A stretch of DNA of 35,539 bases. Source: Verrucomicrobiota bacterium. Its GTDB lineage: Bacteria > Verrucomicrobiota > Verrucomicrobiia > Limisphaerales > SIBE01. The stretch's first letter is position 1. Each line of letters begins with the position of its first letter. The notes beneath the pieces are model-generated. The model had not been told where the DNA came from, ran no database searches, and saw nothing but the letters and a program-made list of their open reading frames with translations. This document shows positions 1 through 11,500 of the stretch, piece by piece. The stretch spans positions 1-35,539 of the forward strand of contig VHCZ01000036.1 of NCBI GenBank assembly GCA_016871535.1, read 5' to 3'. The position numbers were made by a program, and so were the translations under genes.

Positions 1-1240
1 CTCGGCTCGCTGGGGACAGGCTCGCCCTACCGTGGGAAGCTTCCTTGATTCCAGAACCATGCACTCGTCCCTTGAACCGATCAGCGGTAGGGCGAGTTGT
101 CCTCAACGAGCCGCTCGACGGGCGTGGAATACGTCCGACTCGGCTCGCTGGGGACAGGCTCGCCCTACCATGGGAAGCTTCCTTGATTCCAGAACCATGC
201 ACTCGTCCCTTGAACCGATCAGCGGTAGGGCGAGTTGTCCTCAACGAGCCGCTCGACGTGCGTGGAATACGTCTGGCTCGGCTCGCTGGGGACAGGCTCG
301 CCCTACCGTGGGAAGCTTCCTTGATTCCAGAACCATGCACTCGTCCCTTGAACCGATCAGCGGTAGGGCGAGTTGTCCTCAACGAGCCGCTCGACGGGCG
401 TGGAATACGTCCGACTCGGCTCGCTGGGGACAGGCTCGCCCTACCATGGGAAGCTTCCTTGATTCCAGAACCATGCACTCGTCCCTTGAACCGATCAGCG
501 GTAGGGCGAGTTGTCCTCAACGAGCCGCTCGACGTGCGTGGAATACGTCTGGCTCGGCTCGCTGGGGACAGGCTCGCCCTACCGTGGGAAGCTGCCTTGG
601 TTTCAGAACCATGCACTCGTCCCTTGAACCGATCAGCGGTAGGGCGAGTTGTCCTCAACGAGCCGCTCGACGTGCGTGGAACACGTCTGACTCGGCTCGC
701 TGGGGACAGGCTCGCCCTACCGTGGGAAGCTTCCTTGGTTTCAGAACCATGCACTCGTCCCTTGAACCGATCAGCGGTAGGGCGAGTTGTCCTCAACGAG
801 CCGCTCGACGGGCGTGGAAAACGTCCGACTCGGCTCGCTGGGGACAGGCTCGCCCTACCATGGGAAGCTGCCTTGGTTTCAGAACCATGCACTCGTCCCT
901 TGAACCGATCAGCGGTAGGGCGAGTTGTCCTCAACGAGCCGCTCGACAGGCGTGGAATACGTCCGACTCGGCTCGCTGGGGACAGGCTCGCCCTACCGTG
1001 GGAAGCTTCCTTGATTCCAGAACCATGCACTCGTCCCTTGAACCGATCAGCGGTAGGGCGAGTTGTCCTCAACGAGCCGCTCGACGGGCGTGGAATACGT
1101 CCGACTCGGCTCGCTGGGGACTGAACCGATCAGCGGTAGGGCGAGTTGTCCTCAACGAGCCGCTCGACAGGCGTGGAATACGTCCGACTCGGCTCGCTGG
1201 GGACAGGCTCGCCCTACCGTGGGAAGCTTCCTTGATTCCA
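1..1240. repeat. 138-bp tandem repeat array (palindromic core A)
   Basis: Eight near-identical 138-bp units are visible, with 'atgcactcg' recurring at 59, 197, 335, 473, 611, 749, 887 and 1025. A shortened unit fused by an internal deletion follows near 1122. The array is cut by the window start. Each unit holds an imperfect palindrome that opens with 'ggtagggcgag' and closes with 'ctcgccctacc'. Outside it lies a head running from 'catgggaag' to 'cccttgaaccg'. Units 1-2 and 3-4 share alternating variants, suggesting a 276-bp higher-order duplication. The unit is exactly 46 codons and lacks stops in two plus-strand frames, so long ORFs cross it. I treat these as repeat-derived and not as a gene. 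Confidence 0.95.
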
Positions 1241-1405
1241 GAACCTTGCACACAGCCCATGAACCGAAGACCGTGCGGACCGCAGCCTCTAGGCTGCTTC
1301 CGCGCACTCTCCGCAGTCGGGCGTTACAGCGGCCCAAAGGCCACGGAGGACGGTTCATGGGAAAGAGCCATGGCACGACACCATGCACACGGCCCATGAA
1401 TGGGC
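1241..1405. repeat. Palindromic element, core B, with flanking heads
   Basis: Directly after the tandem array the same head is followed by a different core at 1261-1356. It begins 'gaaccgaagaccgtgcgga' and ends 'ggacggttcatggg'. It holds two hairpin halves, 'gcagcctctaggctgc' and 'ggcccaaaggcc'. Copies occur inverted at 2241-2342 and inside gspK at 16661-16762. Another partial head ('gcacacggcccatgaa') follows at about 1385-1400. Confidence 0.85.
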
Positions 1406-1409
1406 AAGG

Positions 1410-1500
1410 ATGCGTTCCACCGCGTCCCTGAAATTGCACTTTCGATCCGCGAGTGAATTCAGGGACGGAGTGGAATCCGTCCCTATGGTTCATCCCGGCG
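1410..1500. repeat. Palindromic element, core F
   Basis: An inverted repeat pairs 1415-1432 ('ttccaccgcgtccctgaa') with 1458-1475 ('ttcagggacggagtggaa'); 16 of 18 positions are complementary. The 20-mer at 1459-1478 recurs exactly at 13891-13910 inside the PilM-like gene. It lies just downstream of the lipoprotein stop codon, so it could also act as a 3' hairpin for that transcript. Confidence 0.75.
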
Positions 1501-1510
1501 TGCCTCATGC

Positions 1511-2200
1511 CTATGGGCCCGGGATCGCGATGGAGCTTGGCGCCGAGTAGATGGAAGCGCCCTGGCTGGGCCGATACCGGACGATCAACGTGATTTTGTC
1601 GTCGCGCGGTTTGTCGGTGCCCCAATTGAGCGTGAGCCGATAGCTCACGCCGATGGCTGTATCGAACGCAAACCGTTTCAGTTCATCCGCCGCGAAGCTC
1701 CAAACGTGGCGGAACGACTGATTGTCCCGACGCAGGTCTTTCACCAGCCCGTCATACATGAGCACGTCCAGCGTGCCGTCCTGGATGGGTTGCGCTTTGA
1801 GATGACGGCGATTCACGGCATAAACCTGGATCGCGAACCCATCGACCCCCGGCGCGGCGTCGAGATTAAGCGGAACCGGCATGGCCAGCACGTTCAGCTC
1901 GTCAATCTGTGTTGAAGACGAACGCTGGGGCGCCGGCGCGCCCGATCGCGGCGTCGAGCAACCCGATAGCGCCAGGCAGAGGAGCGGGAGCACGGCCAAG
2001 AATGCGAACCGCGAAAGCCACGAAAGGCACGAGGTCCAAGCGCCTGGAACCTGGGAGTGGACGTTCCAGTTCTTGGAAACGGGTCCTCTCCACAAGGCTC
2101 TCCACGAACCAACCCACCTCTTCACCCCTCCCAGGAGGGGAACTGAGCTCCGCGACGTTGGACGGAGCTCCCCTCGTAGGAGAGGAAGGGGTGGGTTCAT
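1511..2200 (-). CDS. Putative lipoprotein of unknown function at the end of the secretion cluster
   Basis: The C-terminal ~150 residues look like a real secreted protein. A hydrophobic stretch 'FLAVLPLLCLALSGC' ends in a clear lipobox (LALSGC, Cys codon at 1958-1960). A Pro/Ser/Gln-rich linker and a domain with 'FAIQVYAVN', 'GTLDVLMYDG' and 'ITLIVRYRP' follow. I do not recognise the family. The start is unclear. No ATG, GTG or TTG lies at a normal distance before the lipobox except a TTG that would leave only 13 residues. The nearest upstream ATG (2200) lies in a palindromic repeat and would place the Cys near residue 81. The reading frame stays open through repeats up to 2602. I infer that repeat insertion displaced or rebuilt the original 5' end. 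It sits downstream of the secretin gene on the same strand and may serve as a pilotin-like or accessory lipoprotein, but nothing in the sequence proves that. Confidence 0.55.
   Translation of the reverse strand: MNPPLPLLRGELRPTSRSSVPLLGGVKRWVGSWRALWRGPVSKNWNVHSQVPGAWTSCLSWLSRFAFLAVLPLLCLALSGCSTPRSGAPAPQRSSSTQIDELNVLAMPVPLNLDAAPGVDGFAIQVYAVNRRHLKAQPIQDGTLDVLMYDGLVKDLRRDNQSFRHVWSFAADELKRFAFDTAIGVSYRLTLNWGTDKPRDDKITLIVRYRPSQGASIYSAPSSIAIPGP
2104..2200. repeat. Palindromic element, core C
   Basis: An imperfect inverted repeat pairs 2112-2152 (from 'acccacctcttcacccctcc' to 'gagctccg') with 2163-2196 (from 'cggagctcccctcg' to 'ggggtgggt'). The 'gggttcatggg' head follows directly at 2193-2203. This core differs in sequence from cores A and B but carries the same head. 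Confidence 0.75.
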
Positions 2201-2390
2201 GGGCCATGCGCATGGCGACGTGGCCATGGGAGCTTCCCATGAACCGTCTCCTCGGACCGCGGCCTTCAGGCCGCTTCGACGCCCGACTGCGGAGAGTGCG
2301 CGGAAACAGCCTAAAGGCTGCGGTCCGCGCAGTTTTCGGTTCAAGGGCCATGGGCATGGCCCTGAGGCCAAGAGAGCTTCCCCTGAACTT
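2201..2390. repeat. Palindromic element, core B in inverted orientation, between two heads
   Basis: The stretch 2241-2342 is core B in the opposite orientation to the copy at 1261-1356, with the shared segment 'cgactgcggagagtgcgcgg'. Heads with 'cttcccatgaaccg' (2234-2246) and 'ggttcaagggccatggg' flank it. The copy lies inside the open frame upstream of the lipoprotein. Confidence 0.8.
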
Positions 2391-2393
2391 GAC

Positions 2394-2453
2394 GGTAGGG
2401 CTGCGTTGCCGCGCAGCCGGTCTTCAGTCGATGCGGCGGTGCGGCAGCACCGC
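2394..2453. repeat. Palindromic element, core D
   Basis: The segment 'ggtagggctgcgttgccgcg' at 2394-2413 continues to a hairpin at 2436-2453 (gcggtgc / gcaccgc arms). The same core returns in reverse orientation at 26562-26586 near the sulfatase gene with one mismatch over 25 bases. Confidence 0.65.
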
Positions 2454-2498
2454 TCCAGCGGTGTCTCGTTTCTATCCCCATTGAGCCAATTTAACGAA

Positions 2499-2540
2499 GC
2501 GGGCAAGATGCCCGCATGACCGGCAGGCATGATGCCTGCC
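2499..2540. repeat. Pair of short perfect hairpins downstream of the secretin gene
   Basis: Two hairpins lie side by side: 2499-2515 (gcgggca / tgcccgc, 3-nt loop) and 2522-2540 (ggcaggca / tgcctgcc, 3-nt loop). They sit 60-100 nt beyond the secretin stop on its strand. No T-run follows, so they look more like the dispersed hairpin family seen at 26305 and 31189 than a classical terminator. Confidence 0.7.
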
Positions 2541-2598
2541 CTACAATTCGATTTAACCATGCAACAACGTGACTGGCCGCGGTTGGGGCACGCTCTCG

Positions 2599-5500
2599 TC
2601 AATTCCTGGGCGATCGTTTGCCGGGTTTCAGCGCGGGGGCATTGGTCGGTTTGTTCGGGTAGAGCGGGTCGAGGATTTGCCTCTGGAGCGGATCGCGATT
2701 GAATTCCTCGTTGATCGTCGAGCGGTCCAATTGCTCGCGCGTGACCGAAGCCGCGTCGCGTGTTTGTGCGATCACTTCGGCTTTGACCAGCACCTGCGGT
2801 GTCAAAATGATCAGCAGCTCCTTGCGGTCTTCGATCTTCTTGTGGCTCCGGAACAGCGCGCCGAGATACGGAATTCTGCTGAGGAACGGCGTCCGGCTGG
2901 CCCGCGTGTCGTCGGTGGTGCTGATCAAGCCGCCGATGAGAATAGACTGGCCGCTTTGCACGCTCACGGTCGTGGTAGCGCTGCGCTCATTGATGATGGG
3001 CGCTTTGGCGCCGCGTCCCAGCTCGACGTCCGAGCTGGTCAACTGACTGATGCGCGGACCGACGTCCATCTTCACGAATCCATCCGGGCTGATGCGTGGA
3101 GTGACCCTCAATTCGACGCCGACATTTTTGTACGCCACGGTATTGATGCTGTCGCCGAATTGCGTGACACGCGCGTCGGTGATCAACGGCACTTGCTGGC
3201 CGATGTTCACGACGGCTTCCTGGTTGTCCGCGGTCAGGATTTGCGGCCGGCTCAGCACCTGAAGCCGCCCTTCGCTTTCCAAGGCGCGCAACAAAAAGCT
3301 GAAGTTGCTTCCGGTCACGCCGGAGGAAAAACCTCCGAAGTTCTTGAGCGCCTCGGCGGCACCCAGATCCTGACCCGTGCTGAACTGCGGCGTGCCCCTG
3401 GACTGATACGACCAATCGACACCCAATTCGCTGGTGGCATCGAGCGTGACTTCCGCGAGCAACACCTGGATCAACACCTGGAGTTGCGGCTGATCGAGTT
3501 GTTCGATCAACGATTTGACCTGCACAAAATAGCGCGGGCTGGCGGAAATGAGCAGGGCGTTGCTGTTGGTTTCGGCCACGATGGACACCTGTTTTTCCAG
3601 AAGCTCCTGCGCCATGGCCTGGCTTCCCACCGCGGCGCTGATCAGTTGTTGATCCTGCCGCAGAAAATTTCGCAACGCGCCTTCGACGTCGGGCGCCCGC
3701 GAGTTTTTCAGCCGGTACACTTCCGCTTGCCGCTCCTGCGCCGGACTGGAGTCAAGTGCTTGGATGATTTCGGAAGCCAGCGCGACATAGTGTTCGGCCC
3801 CGCCGACGATCAAGCTGTTCGTGCGCAAGTCCACGGTCAACGTCAGCGTGCTGTCTTCGTGCGTGCCGAATGTGGCGGAGGCGGTTTCTTCCAGTTGCGG
3901 CTCCTCGGGCGCGTTCGGATTGGGCGCCGGTCTGACGAGCGAATATTCAACCGTCTGGTCGTTCGCAGCCTGGGTCGGCGAGCGCTGCAGCCGGAAGAGC
4001 GTCGTCAGGATTGTGGACATCTGACGCGCGTCCGCGTTCTTGAGATTGAAGACACGGATCTTCGCGGCCTGCGCCAGGCTTGCATCCAGCCGGGCGATCA
4101 ACTGCTCCAGCAGCGTCATGTAATCCAGCGGCGCGGACACAATCAGCGAATTGGTGCGCGGGTCCGGCGTGATCAACACCCCTTCCTTCAAAGCTGACGC
4201 CACGAGGTCTTTGCCCTCGGCGGTCCGGGTAATGAACTGAAGCAGCGATTGGCGGCTGGGGCTTTGCTCCGTCAGCGACGCCGGTTTCGTATTTAGAATC
4301 GACGTGAGAATCGACGCCAATTGCGTGGCCCGCGCCTGGACCAGCGGGAAGATGCGAATCTCCGAGACGTTCGCCACCTGGTCCGTATCGAGCTTCTTCA
4401 CCAGTTCCGCGATGCGCTTCAAATCGCTCTGGCCTGCGGAAACCACCAGCGCGTTCAGGCGTTCGTCCACGTTGACGGTGACGGGCGAGGCCGTGCCGGG
4501 GCCGCCGCTGCGGTAAAGGGTCTGCACGGTCTGGGAGACTCGGCGCGCGTCCGCTTTGACCAGTGGAATCACCTGGACTTCGAGGCCCACATCGGCGGCG
4601 CCACTGTCGAGTTGCGCTACCAGCGCTTCCACCATCTGTAAATCTTCCGGCGCCGCTCCGACGATCAGCGCGTTGGCCCAGCTATCGGCCACGACGGTGA
4701 TCGGATCGGGCGGCTGGCCTTGGACAGCCGAAGGGCGCCGGGCGAAAAGCTGGGTCAAGGTCGCCTGCAGTTTGCCCGCCGTCGCCTGCTTCAGCGGGAT
4801 GACGCGGAAGCTGGTCTTCGCCACGATCTCCTTGGAATCCAACTGCGCGATCATGCGATCGACCATCTCGAAGATTTCTTTGCCGCCTGTGATCAACAGC
4901 GTATTCGTTCGGTCATCCGCCGTGACGGTCACGGGCACGCTGCGTTCCGCCGCGCCGGCGACGGATTCCCCCGCGCGCTTGGAGCGGAAGAATTGTTCGA
5001 GCACGCTGGCTAGTTGGGACGCCTTGGCGTGTTTCAACGCGTAAAGCTGAATGTTCCCCGTGTCCGCGCCGGTGTGCGAATCAATCTGTTTGATCAGTTC
5101 TTTCACGACGATCAGGTTCTCCGGACTGGCCGAGACGATGAGCGTGTTGGAGCGCTGATCAACCGTAACGGCGAGGGCGTCGCGCCCGGAACGGCCTCTC
5201 CCGCCGGCGCTGAGGCCGGGGCGGTAAATGCCCTGATCCATCAAAGCGCGGAGCATGGTCGCGGCGCGCTGCGCGTCCGCTTGCTTCAGCGGGAAAATCT
5301 GGATGAGGCCTTCGGCAGCGGTTGGCTCCACATCAATCTTGGCCAGAAGCCCTCTGATCAGCTCCAGGTTCTCCGGATTGGCGGAAATCACCAGGGAGTT
5401 GGACAACGAATCCGGCTCGACGTGAACCTGGTCTTGCGGTGTGGGCGGCTGGCCCGCGATCGCCAGGCTCTGACGCCGCGCCGTGAAGACGCTTTGAATC

Positions 5501-8500
5501 ATGGAAGCCGCGCGCGCAGAATCGTTGTGCCGCAATCCGATTACCGTCAGCGCCACGGCGGGGTTGTCGGGCGGGCGGTCGAGTTTGGCCAGAAGTTCAT
5601 CCAGCGCGCGATTGTCTTCCGGGTTCGCCGCGATCAAGAGGCTGTTGCTGCGCGGGTCGGGGAGAATGATCGGACGGTTGCGCTGAGCGTCCGGCGTGCG
5701 GGCGCCTTGGTAACGCTGGTTGAAAAGCGTGGTGAGCGTAATGCTGAGCGTTTGAGCCGCAGCGTGGCGGAGCGCCACGAGCCGGATTTCGCCTCCGGGC
5801 AATTCGCGATCCAACCGGTCCAGCAAACTGGCAATGATCGCGAAGGCGTTTTCGTTGCCCGATACGATGAGCGTGTTCGTCCGGTCGTCGATGGTCACGT
5901 TCGGGCGGTCCTCGTTGCGGATCTGGTTGGCGTTGGGGCCGCGGTAAAGATCGTTGATCAACTTCTGAATCACCGCCGCGTCCGCGTGCTGCAACGGATA
6001 AAGTCGGATCGTGGAAAAGCCGGATGCGGCGGGAATATCCAGCGTCCGGATCACGTCCTCAATCAGCGGCGTGATGTCGCTGCGGGCCGCGACGATCAGG
6101 ACGTTGGTGGTGTCGTCGGCTTGCATCAGGACGGCCTGACGGCGCGAAGGCCGCTCGGTCGTCCGCGTGCCGTTTCGCCCCAGCACGGTTTGCAGCCGGC
6201 TCACCTGGATGCGCAACGCCTCGGTGCCCGCTGTGGGCGCGCTTTCGGCGAACACTGATTGGAGCAACGGCACGAGCCGCGTCGCGGAAGCGTACTTTAA
6301 CCGGAACACTTTCACTTCCGTGAGCAAGCCTTCCGGCGATGTGGTGTCCATCATCTCCACCACGGCGGAGAGCGCTTTGAGGTTGTCGGGAGTGGAGGCC
6401 AGGATCAGCCGATTGCTCCCGCCGGGCGCAGCTTGCAGCGGATCGGCCATGACTTTGATCGGCTTGGTCAAATCCAGGATGACCGAAACGCCTTGATCGT
6501 TCTGCACGCGCAGCCGCCGGACTTGTTCTTGAAGTTCGCGCGCGGCGGGAGTCACCTCGCCCGTGGCTCCCGGTTTGAGCATTTCGTGCAGCGTGGCCGC
6601 CAGTTGGGGCGCGCGGGCGTTTTTCAAAGGAATAATCTGAACCTCCGCCTCCGCGAAATCCGTCGGCATATCCAGATCGCGAATCATCTTTTCCACCTGA
6701 TCCAGCAACACCGCGCGAGCCACGACGAACAACGCGCCGCCGCGCGGATCTTTGATGACCGCAAGCGGGTCGGCGGGACGCGCCAGATTCAATTGGGTGA
6801 TCATCTGAATCACCAGCGGCAGCAATTTGTCCGGGTGCGCGTTCTGCAATGGGATCAGCCGAAACTCGATCTGAGAGCTGACGCCCGGAACATCCAGTTG
6901 TTTGATGAGCGTTTCGAGCAAAGAGAAATCCGACGGGCGGGCGCGAACAATCAAACTGCGCGTGCGCGGCTCGGCGACGACCGCGATCCGCGAGGGGACG
7001 AGGAGGACTTGACCGGGCTGGCCCGGGGCGGGCACCGGTTGAGGTTGCGCCTGGGGCGGCGGCGCGCCTTGCAAGGGGCGCCGGCCTTGCCCTCGGGCTT
7101 GCGCTCCCGCCTGGCCGGCCATGAACGGTTCCGGGCGGAACAATTCGCTGAGGGTTCGCGCCGCGGCCACAGGATCGGCTTCCTTCAACGGGAACTGGCG
7201 GAACTCGGCATCGTTGCTCACGAAGGACGAGGTCAACTCGAAGATGATCGAATGAATCTGTTTCAACTCACGCCCCGGCCCGGAGAAGATGAGGACGTTG
7301 GCCGTTTTGTCCACGGCCATAACGACGGGAGGCGATTCCGCGTCCTCCGACCTCGGCGCGCCGCCGGCTGCGTCGGTGGAAGTCGTCTTGGCCGGAGGCG
7401 CATTTGTTGAGTCTGGCGGAGCCGGTTTGTCTTGCGGTGTCTCACCGGGCCGGGTGGGAAGTTTGTCCACGACCTTGATCTGGCGTTGGTACATCTGGGG
7501 ATAGAGATTCAGGAGCATTCGCGCCATTTGTTCGGCGGGAACTTTGTCGAGCGTTTCCATCCGGACCTGAATGCTGGTGTCGAGCGCGGCGGCGTCCAGG
7601 CGTTTGATCATGTTCTCGATTTCCGCCATGTCCTCCCGTTTGGCCATGATTGTGACCGAATTCAAACTCGAGTCCGCCTCGACGAAGACTTGATCCGCCC
7701 GGGGCCGGCCGGAGTACAGCGACTCGATCTTCATGGCCACGTCGAACGCGTCCGCATTCACGAGCGAAACGAAACTCACGTCGCGATCGGGGTGGTCTGG
7801 CTTTTGATCGAGCGTGGGAAGGATTTGCTGGATGAGCTTAAAGTCCGCGGCCGTGGCCGAGATGATGAGGCTGTTGGTGCGTTCGTCTTCGGTCACGGTA
7901 ATGTCGTGCCGCGGGCCGCCAATGCCGCCGCTGCCGCTGCCGCCACCCCCGCCCCTGCCGCCTCGGCCGAAAAAGGAGAGGCGGCGGGGCAGGCCTTGAA
8001 GAATCTGATTCAGCGTCCGAGAGACTTCCCTGGCTTTCCCGTTCTCAAGTTTATAGATGTGAACCTCGATCTCGCTGCCGGAGCTTTCTTCGTCGAGCCC
8101 TTGAATGATCTGCATCACATTTTTCACGTCGGGCGGAGCGCCTTCGACAATCAGGCTGTTGGAGCCGACGACGGGCGTGACGTTGACGCGTTTGGGACCG
8201 GCTTGAGGCCCGCGCGCCGACACGGCTTTGTTGACCGCATCCGCCACCATCTCCGCCTGGGATTTCTTCAGATGAACGGTCTGGATGATCGACGAAGAAA
8301 TCGTCTCGGCGCGGTCCAGCGAATTGATCAGTTGCTCAGCAAGGCTCAGGCGTTGCGGCGAGCCCTGGATCACGACGGCGTTCAGCGCGGGAGCGGCGGC
8401 GATGCGCAGCCGGCTGATTTCTCCGGACGGTCCGCGCTGGATCAGGGTTCCCCTCGAACCGCGATTCAACGCCGGGGCCGTGTCTTCGCGCAGCATCGTC

Positions 8501-11500
8501 TCCAGCAACTGCACCATCTGCGCGGCGTCGCTGTGGTGAAGCACGAAGGTGCGGATCTCGCCGGTGACCTCGGCGCGCGTGCGCAGTTCCTTGATCAATT
8601 GATCGATCTGCTGCAACTGCTCCTTCGTGGCGGCCACCATGAGGACATTGGCGGTCGAATCCGCCTCGAACCGAGGCTGAGGCCGCGTCTCGGATTCGCG
8701 GCGCCTTGGATCCTGCCTCTCGGCAAATAAGCGCGCGAGGGTCGGCGCCAACTCCGTGGCGTTGGCTTCGACCAAATGATACGTGCGAAGCTCCAATGTG
8801 CCTCGCGCCGGTTCGAGGTCCAGCGCGCGGATCATTTCCTCGATCCGGCCGAGCACGGATTCGGGCGCTTCCAGAACGAGCGTTTGATCGTCGTTGGACG
8901 CGGTTACTACGACGCGGCGGGCGGGATCATCGGATTGCCGGCTGAACAACTGCGAGATCATTGCGCTTACCGACGCCGCGGAGGTGTGTTTGAGAACGAA
9001 CGCCTTGACCTGGCGAATGGGACGGTCCGCGTCGGTGTCGAGCTGCTTGACCAGGTCCTCGAGGATTTTCAGTTGCGGCTCCGTGGCGGTGATGATCAAG
9101 CGGCTGTTGAAGTCATCGCCCAGGATCACCGCGTCGGCCGTGCCGGCGCCGGGCTGGTTCCTGACCTGGTCCTGGTAAAGTTGCCGGATGCGCAAGGCGA
9201 ACTCACTCGCCCGGCTCGATTTCAGGGCGATGGTTTTCAGGACGCGCGGGGCGGGCTGATTGGAGTCGAGCTGCGCCGCGATTTCGGTGGCTTGTTGAAT
9301 CTCGCCGGGCGAACCCATCAGAATGAGGTCTTTGGTTTTGGGATCGACCATGACCTTGAACGCCGGAACGGTGCGCGGACGAGCGGAAGGTCTCGCCAGC
9401 GCTTCGCTGAGAATGCGAGCCAACGTGTCCGGATCGGCCCATTGACAGCGGAAGATTTTGGTGACCTGGACATACTGGACGGCGGTGCGGAGTTCCTTGA
9501 TTAACTTGTCGATATTCTCCATTTGCTCCTTCGTGGCCGCCACCAGGAGGACGTTGCCGGTCACATCGACTTCAAACCGGGGCTGCGGCGGTGTATCGGT
9601 GGCGCGGCGGCGCGGGTCCTGGCGTTCGGCGAACAAACGGGCCAGGGTCGGCGCCAGATCCGCCGCGTTGGCTTCGACGAGGTGATACGTGCGGACTTCA
9701 ATCGCGCCGCGCGCCGGTTCGAGATCGAGCGTGCGCGCGAGTTCTTCGATCCGCGTCAAGTTGGCTTCTCGGGCTTCCACGACGAGTGTCGAATCATCGG
9801 CGGAAGCCGTCACAATCACCCGGCGCGAGGGATCATCGGCCTGGCGGCTGAACAATTGGGAAATGATATTCGCGACAGAATTGGCGGACATATGTTTCAA
9901 GACGATCGCTTTGAGCTCGCGGGCCGGCCGTTCCGCTTCGGAATCCAGTCGCGCAGCCAGTTCCTCGATCAGCGTCAACTGAGCTTCTGTTCCCGTAATG
10001 ATCAGCCGGCTGTTGAAGTCGTCGCCTAGGATCGTCGCATCGGGCGCGCCGGTGTTGGGCTGGTTTTTCGCCTGGTCGAGGTAAGCCTGACGCAGAATCT
10101 GGGCGAAGAGCGAAGGCCGGCTGGTCTTCAACGGAACCGTTTTCAGAATCCGCTGCGCGGGTTGATTCGAATCGAGTTGCGTCGCGATTTCGATCGCTTG
10201 CTGCACGTCGCCCGGAATGCCCATCAAAATCAGGTCGCGCGTCTTGGGATCGACGGTGACGCGGAAAGGCGGAACGTTGCGCGGACGAAACGGCGGGCGG
10301 CTCAAGCCGTCGCTGAGCAGCCGGGCCAGCACGTCGGGATCGGCCCATTTGCAGCGGAAGATTTTTGTGACCTGGACATTCTCGGACTGGATCGCGCTGG
10401 TTTTGGGGTCGGCGGTGGCGTCGATCTTGGTCACCAGCTTGTCAATAGCGTCCAACTGCCCGGCCATGGGCGCGGAGACGATCAGTCGATTCGTGGGCAG
10501 ATCAACGATCAGACGGGCTTTGGTGGCCGCGGACGCGGAAGGTTCGCGTTCCTCCGCCACACCCGGGATGGCCTCGCGAACCATGCGCGCCAATTCCTGG
10601 GCCGAGATGGTGCGCGGGAAGAAAATTCGGACCTCGCCGACGCGCGAGCCGCTTTGATCCTCGAAGCGTTTGATCAATGTTTCCGCCAGCGTGATTCGCT
10701 CGCCGGGGCCGTACATAACCAGCGTTCGCGAGGCTTCATCGAACACGGCCGTCACATAATCGCTTGGGTCGTCCGGGAGCGCCTCGTAGCGCTTGGACGC
10801 TTGATTGAATTCGACGCGCTTGGGCGCCGTGGCGCTGCCGAAGGTTTTGTTGATCAGATCGGCGACCACGGCGCCGGAGGAGTGGACCAACGAGTAGGCG
10901 CGCATCTGGCGCTGGGCGGGGGAAGCAGTGTCGATTTCGTTCAGGAGTTCGCGGATGCGTTTGATGTTGCCGAGACGGTCCGTGATGATCAGGCCGCGTC
11001 CGCGCGACAACGGCGCGACCGAACCGGCGTTGGAGAGCATCGACGAAACGGCCTGGGCGACATCGGGCGCTTCCAGGTTTTGCAGCGAGAACACGACGGT
11101 GACGACTTCGCCGGGCCTGGCGTCACCCGTCTTGTCCAGCCCGCGCAAGATGCGGAGCGGCATCTGGGGAAGCTCCTTCAAGGTGACCAGGCGCAGATGA
11201 CGCTCGGTTTCGACCAGCATGACGCCTTTCATGGAAAGGATCAGGTTGAGAGTTTCCATGGCTTCGGCGTACGAGTAGGGCTGCGGATCATTGAAGGTGA
11301 TCGTTCCTTCCACCGTGGTGTCGCTGATGAGCGGTTTGTTCGCCATCTGAGCGAAGCGCGTCAGCACATCGATGTAGGGAATGCCGTCGAACTGAAACCG
11401 AGTCGTGCGGTCCGCCGGCTTCACTTCGGCGGAACTCGTGGAAGCTGCGGGCTTTGAGGCGTCCGCGGCGGGGTTGGCGGCGGCGCCGGTTGGAGCGGGT

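Noticed and set aside
1-1240. CRISPR-like array
   Set aside because: The units are contiguous and nearly identical over their full 138 bp, with no unique spacers and no cas genes.
32-1399. Long plus-strand ORFs of 455 and 359 codons across the start of the window
   Set aside because: Both are read-through of the 138-bp tandem repeat, whose length is a multiple of three and lacks stops in two frames. No start signal or domain is present.
2569-4197. Long plus-strand ORFs opposite the secretin
   Set aside because: High G+C produces open antisense frames; composition is Arg/Asp/His-rich and without domains.
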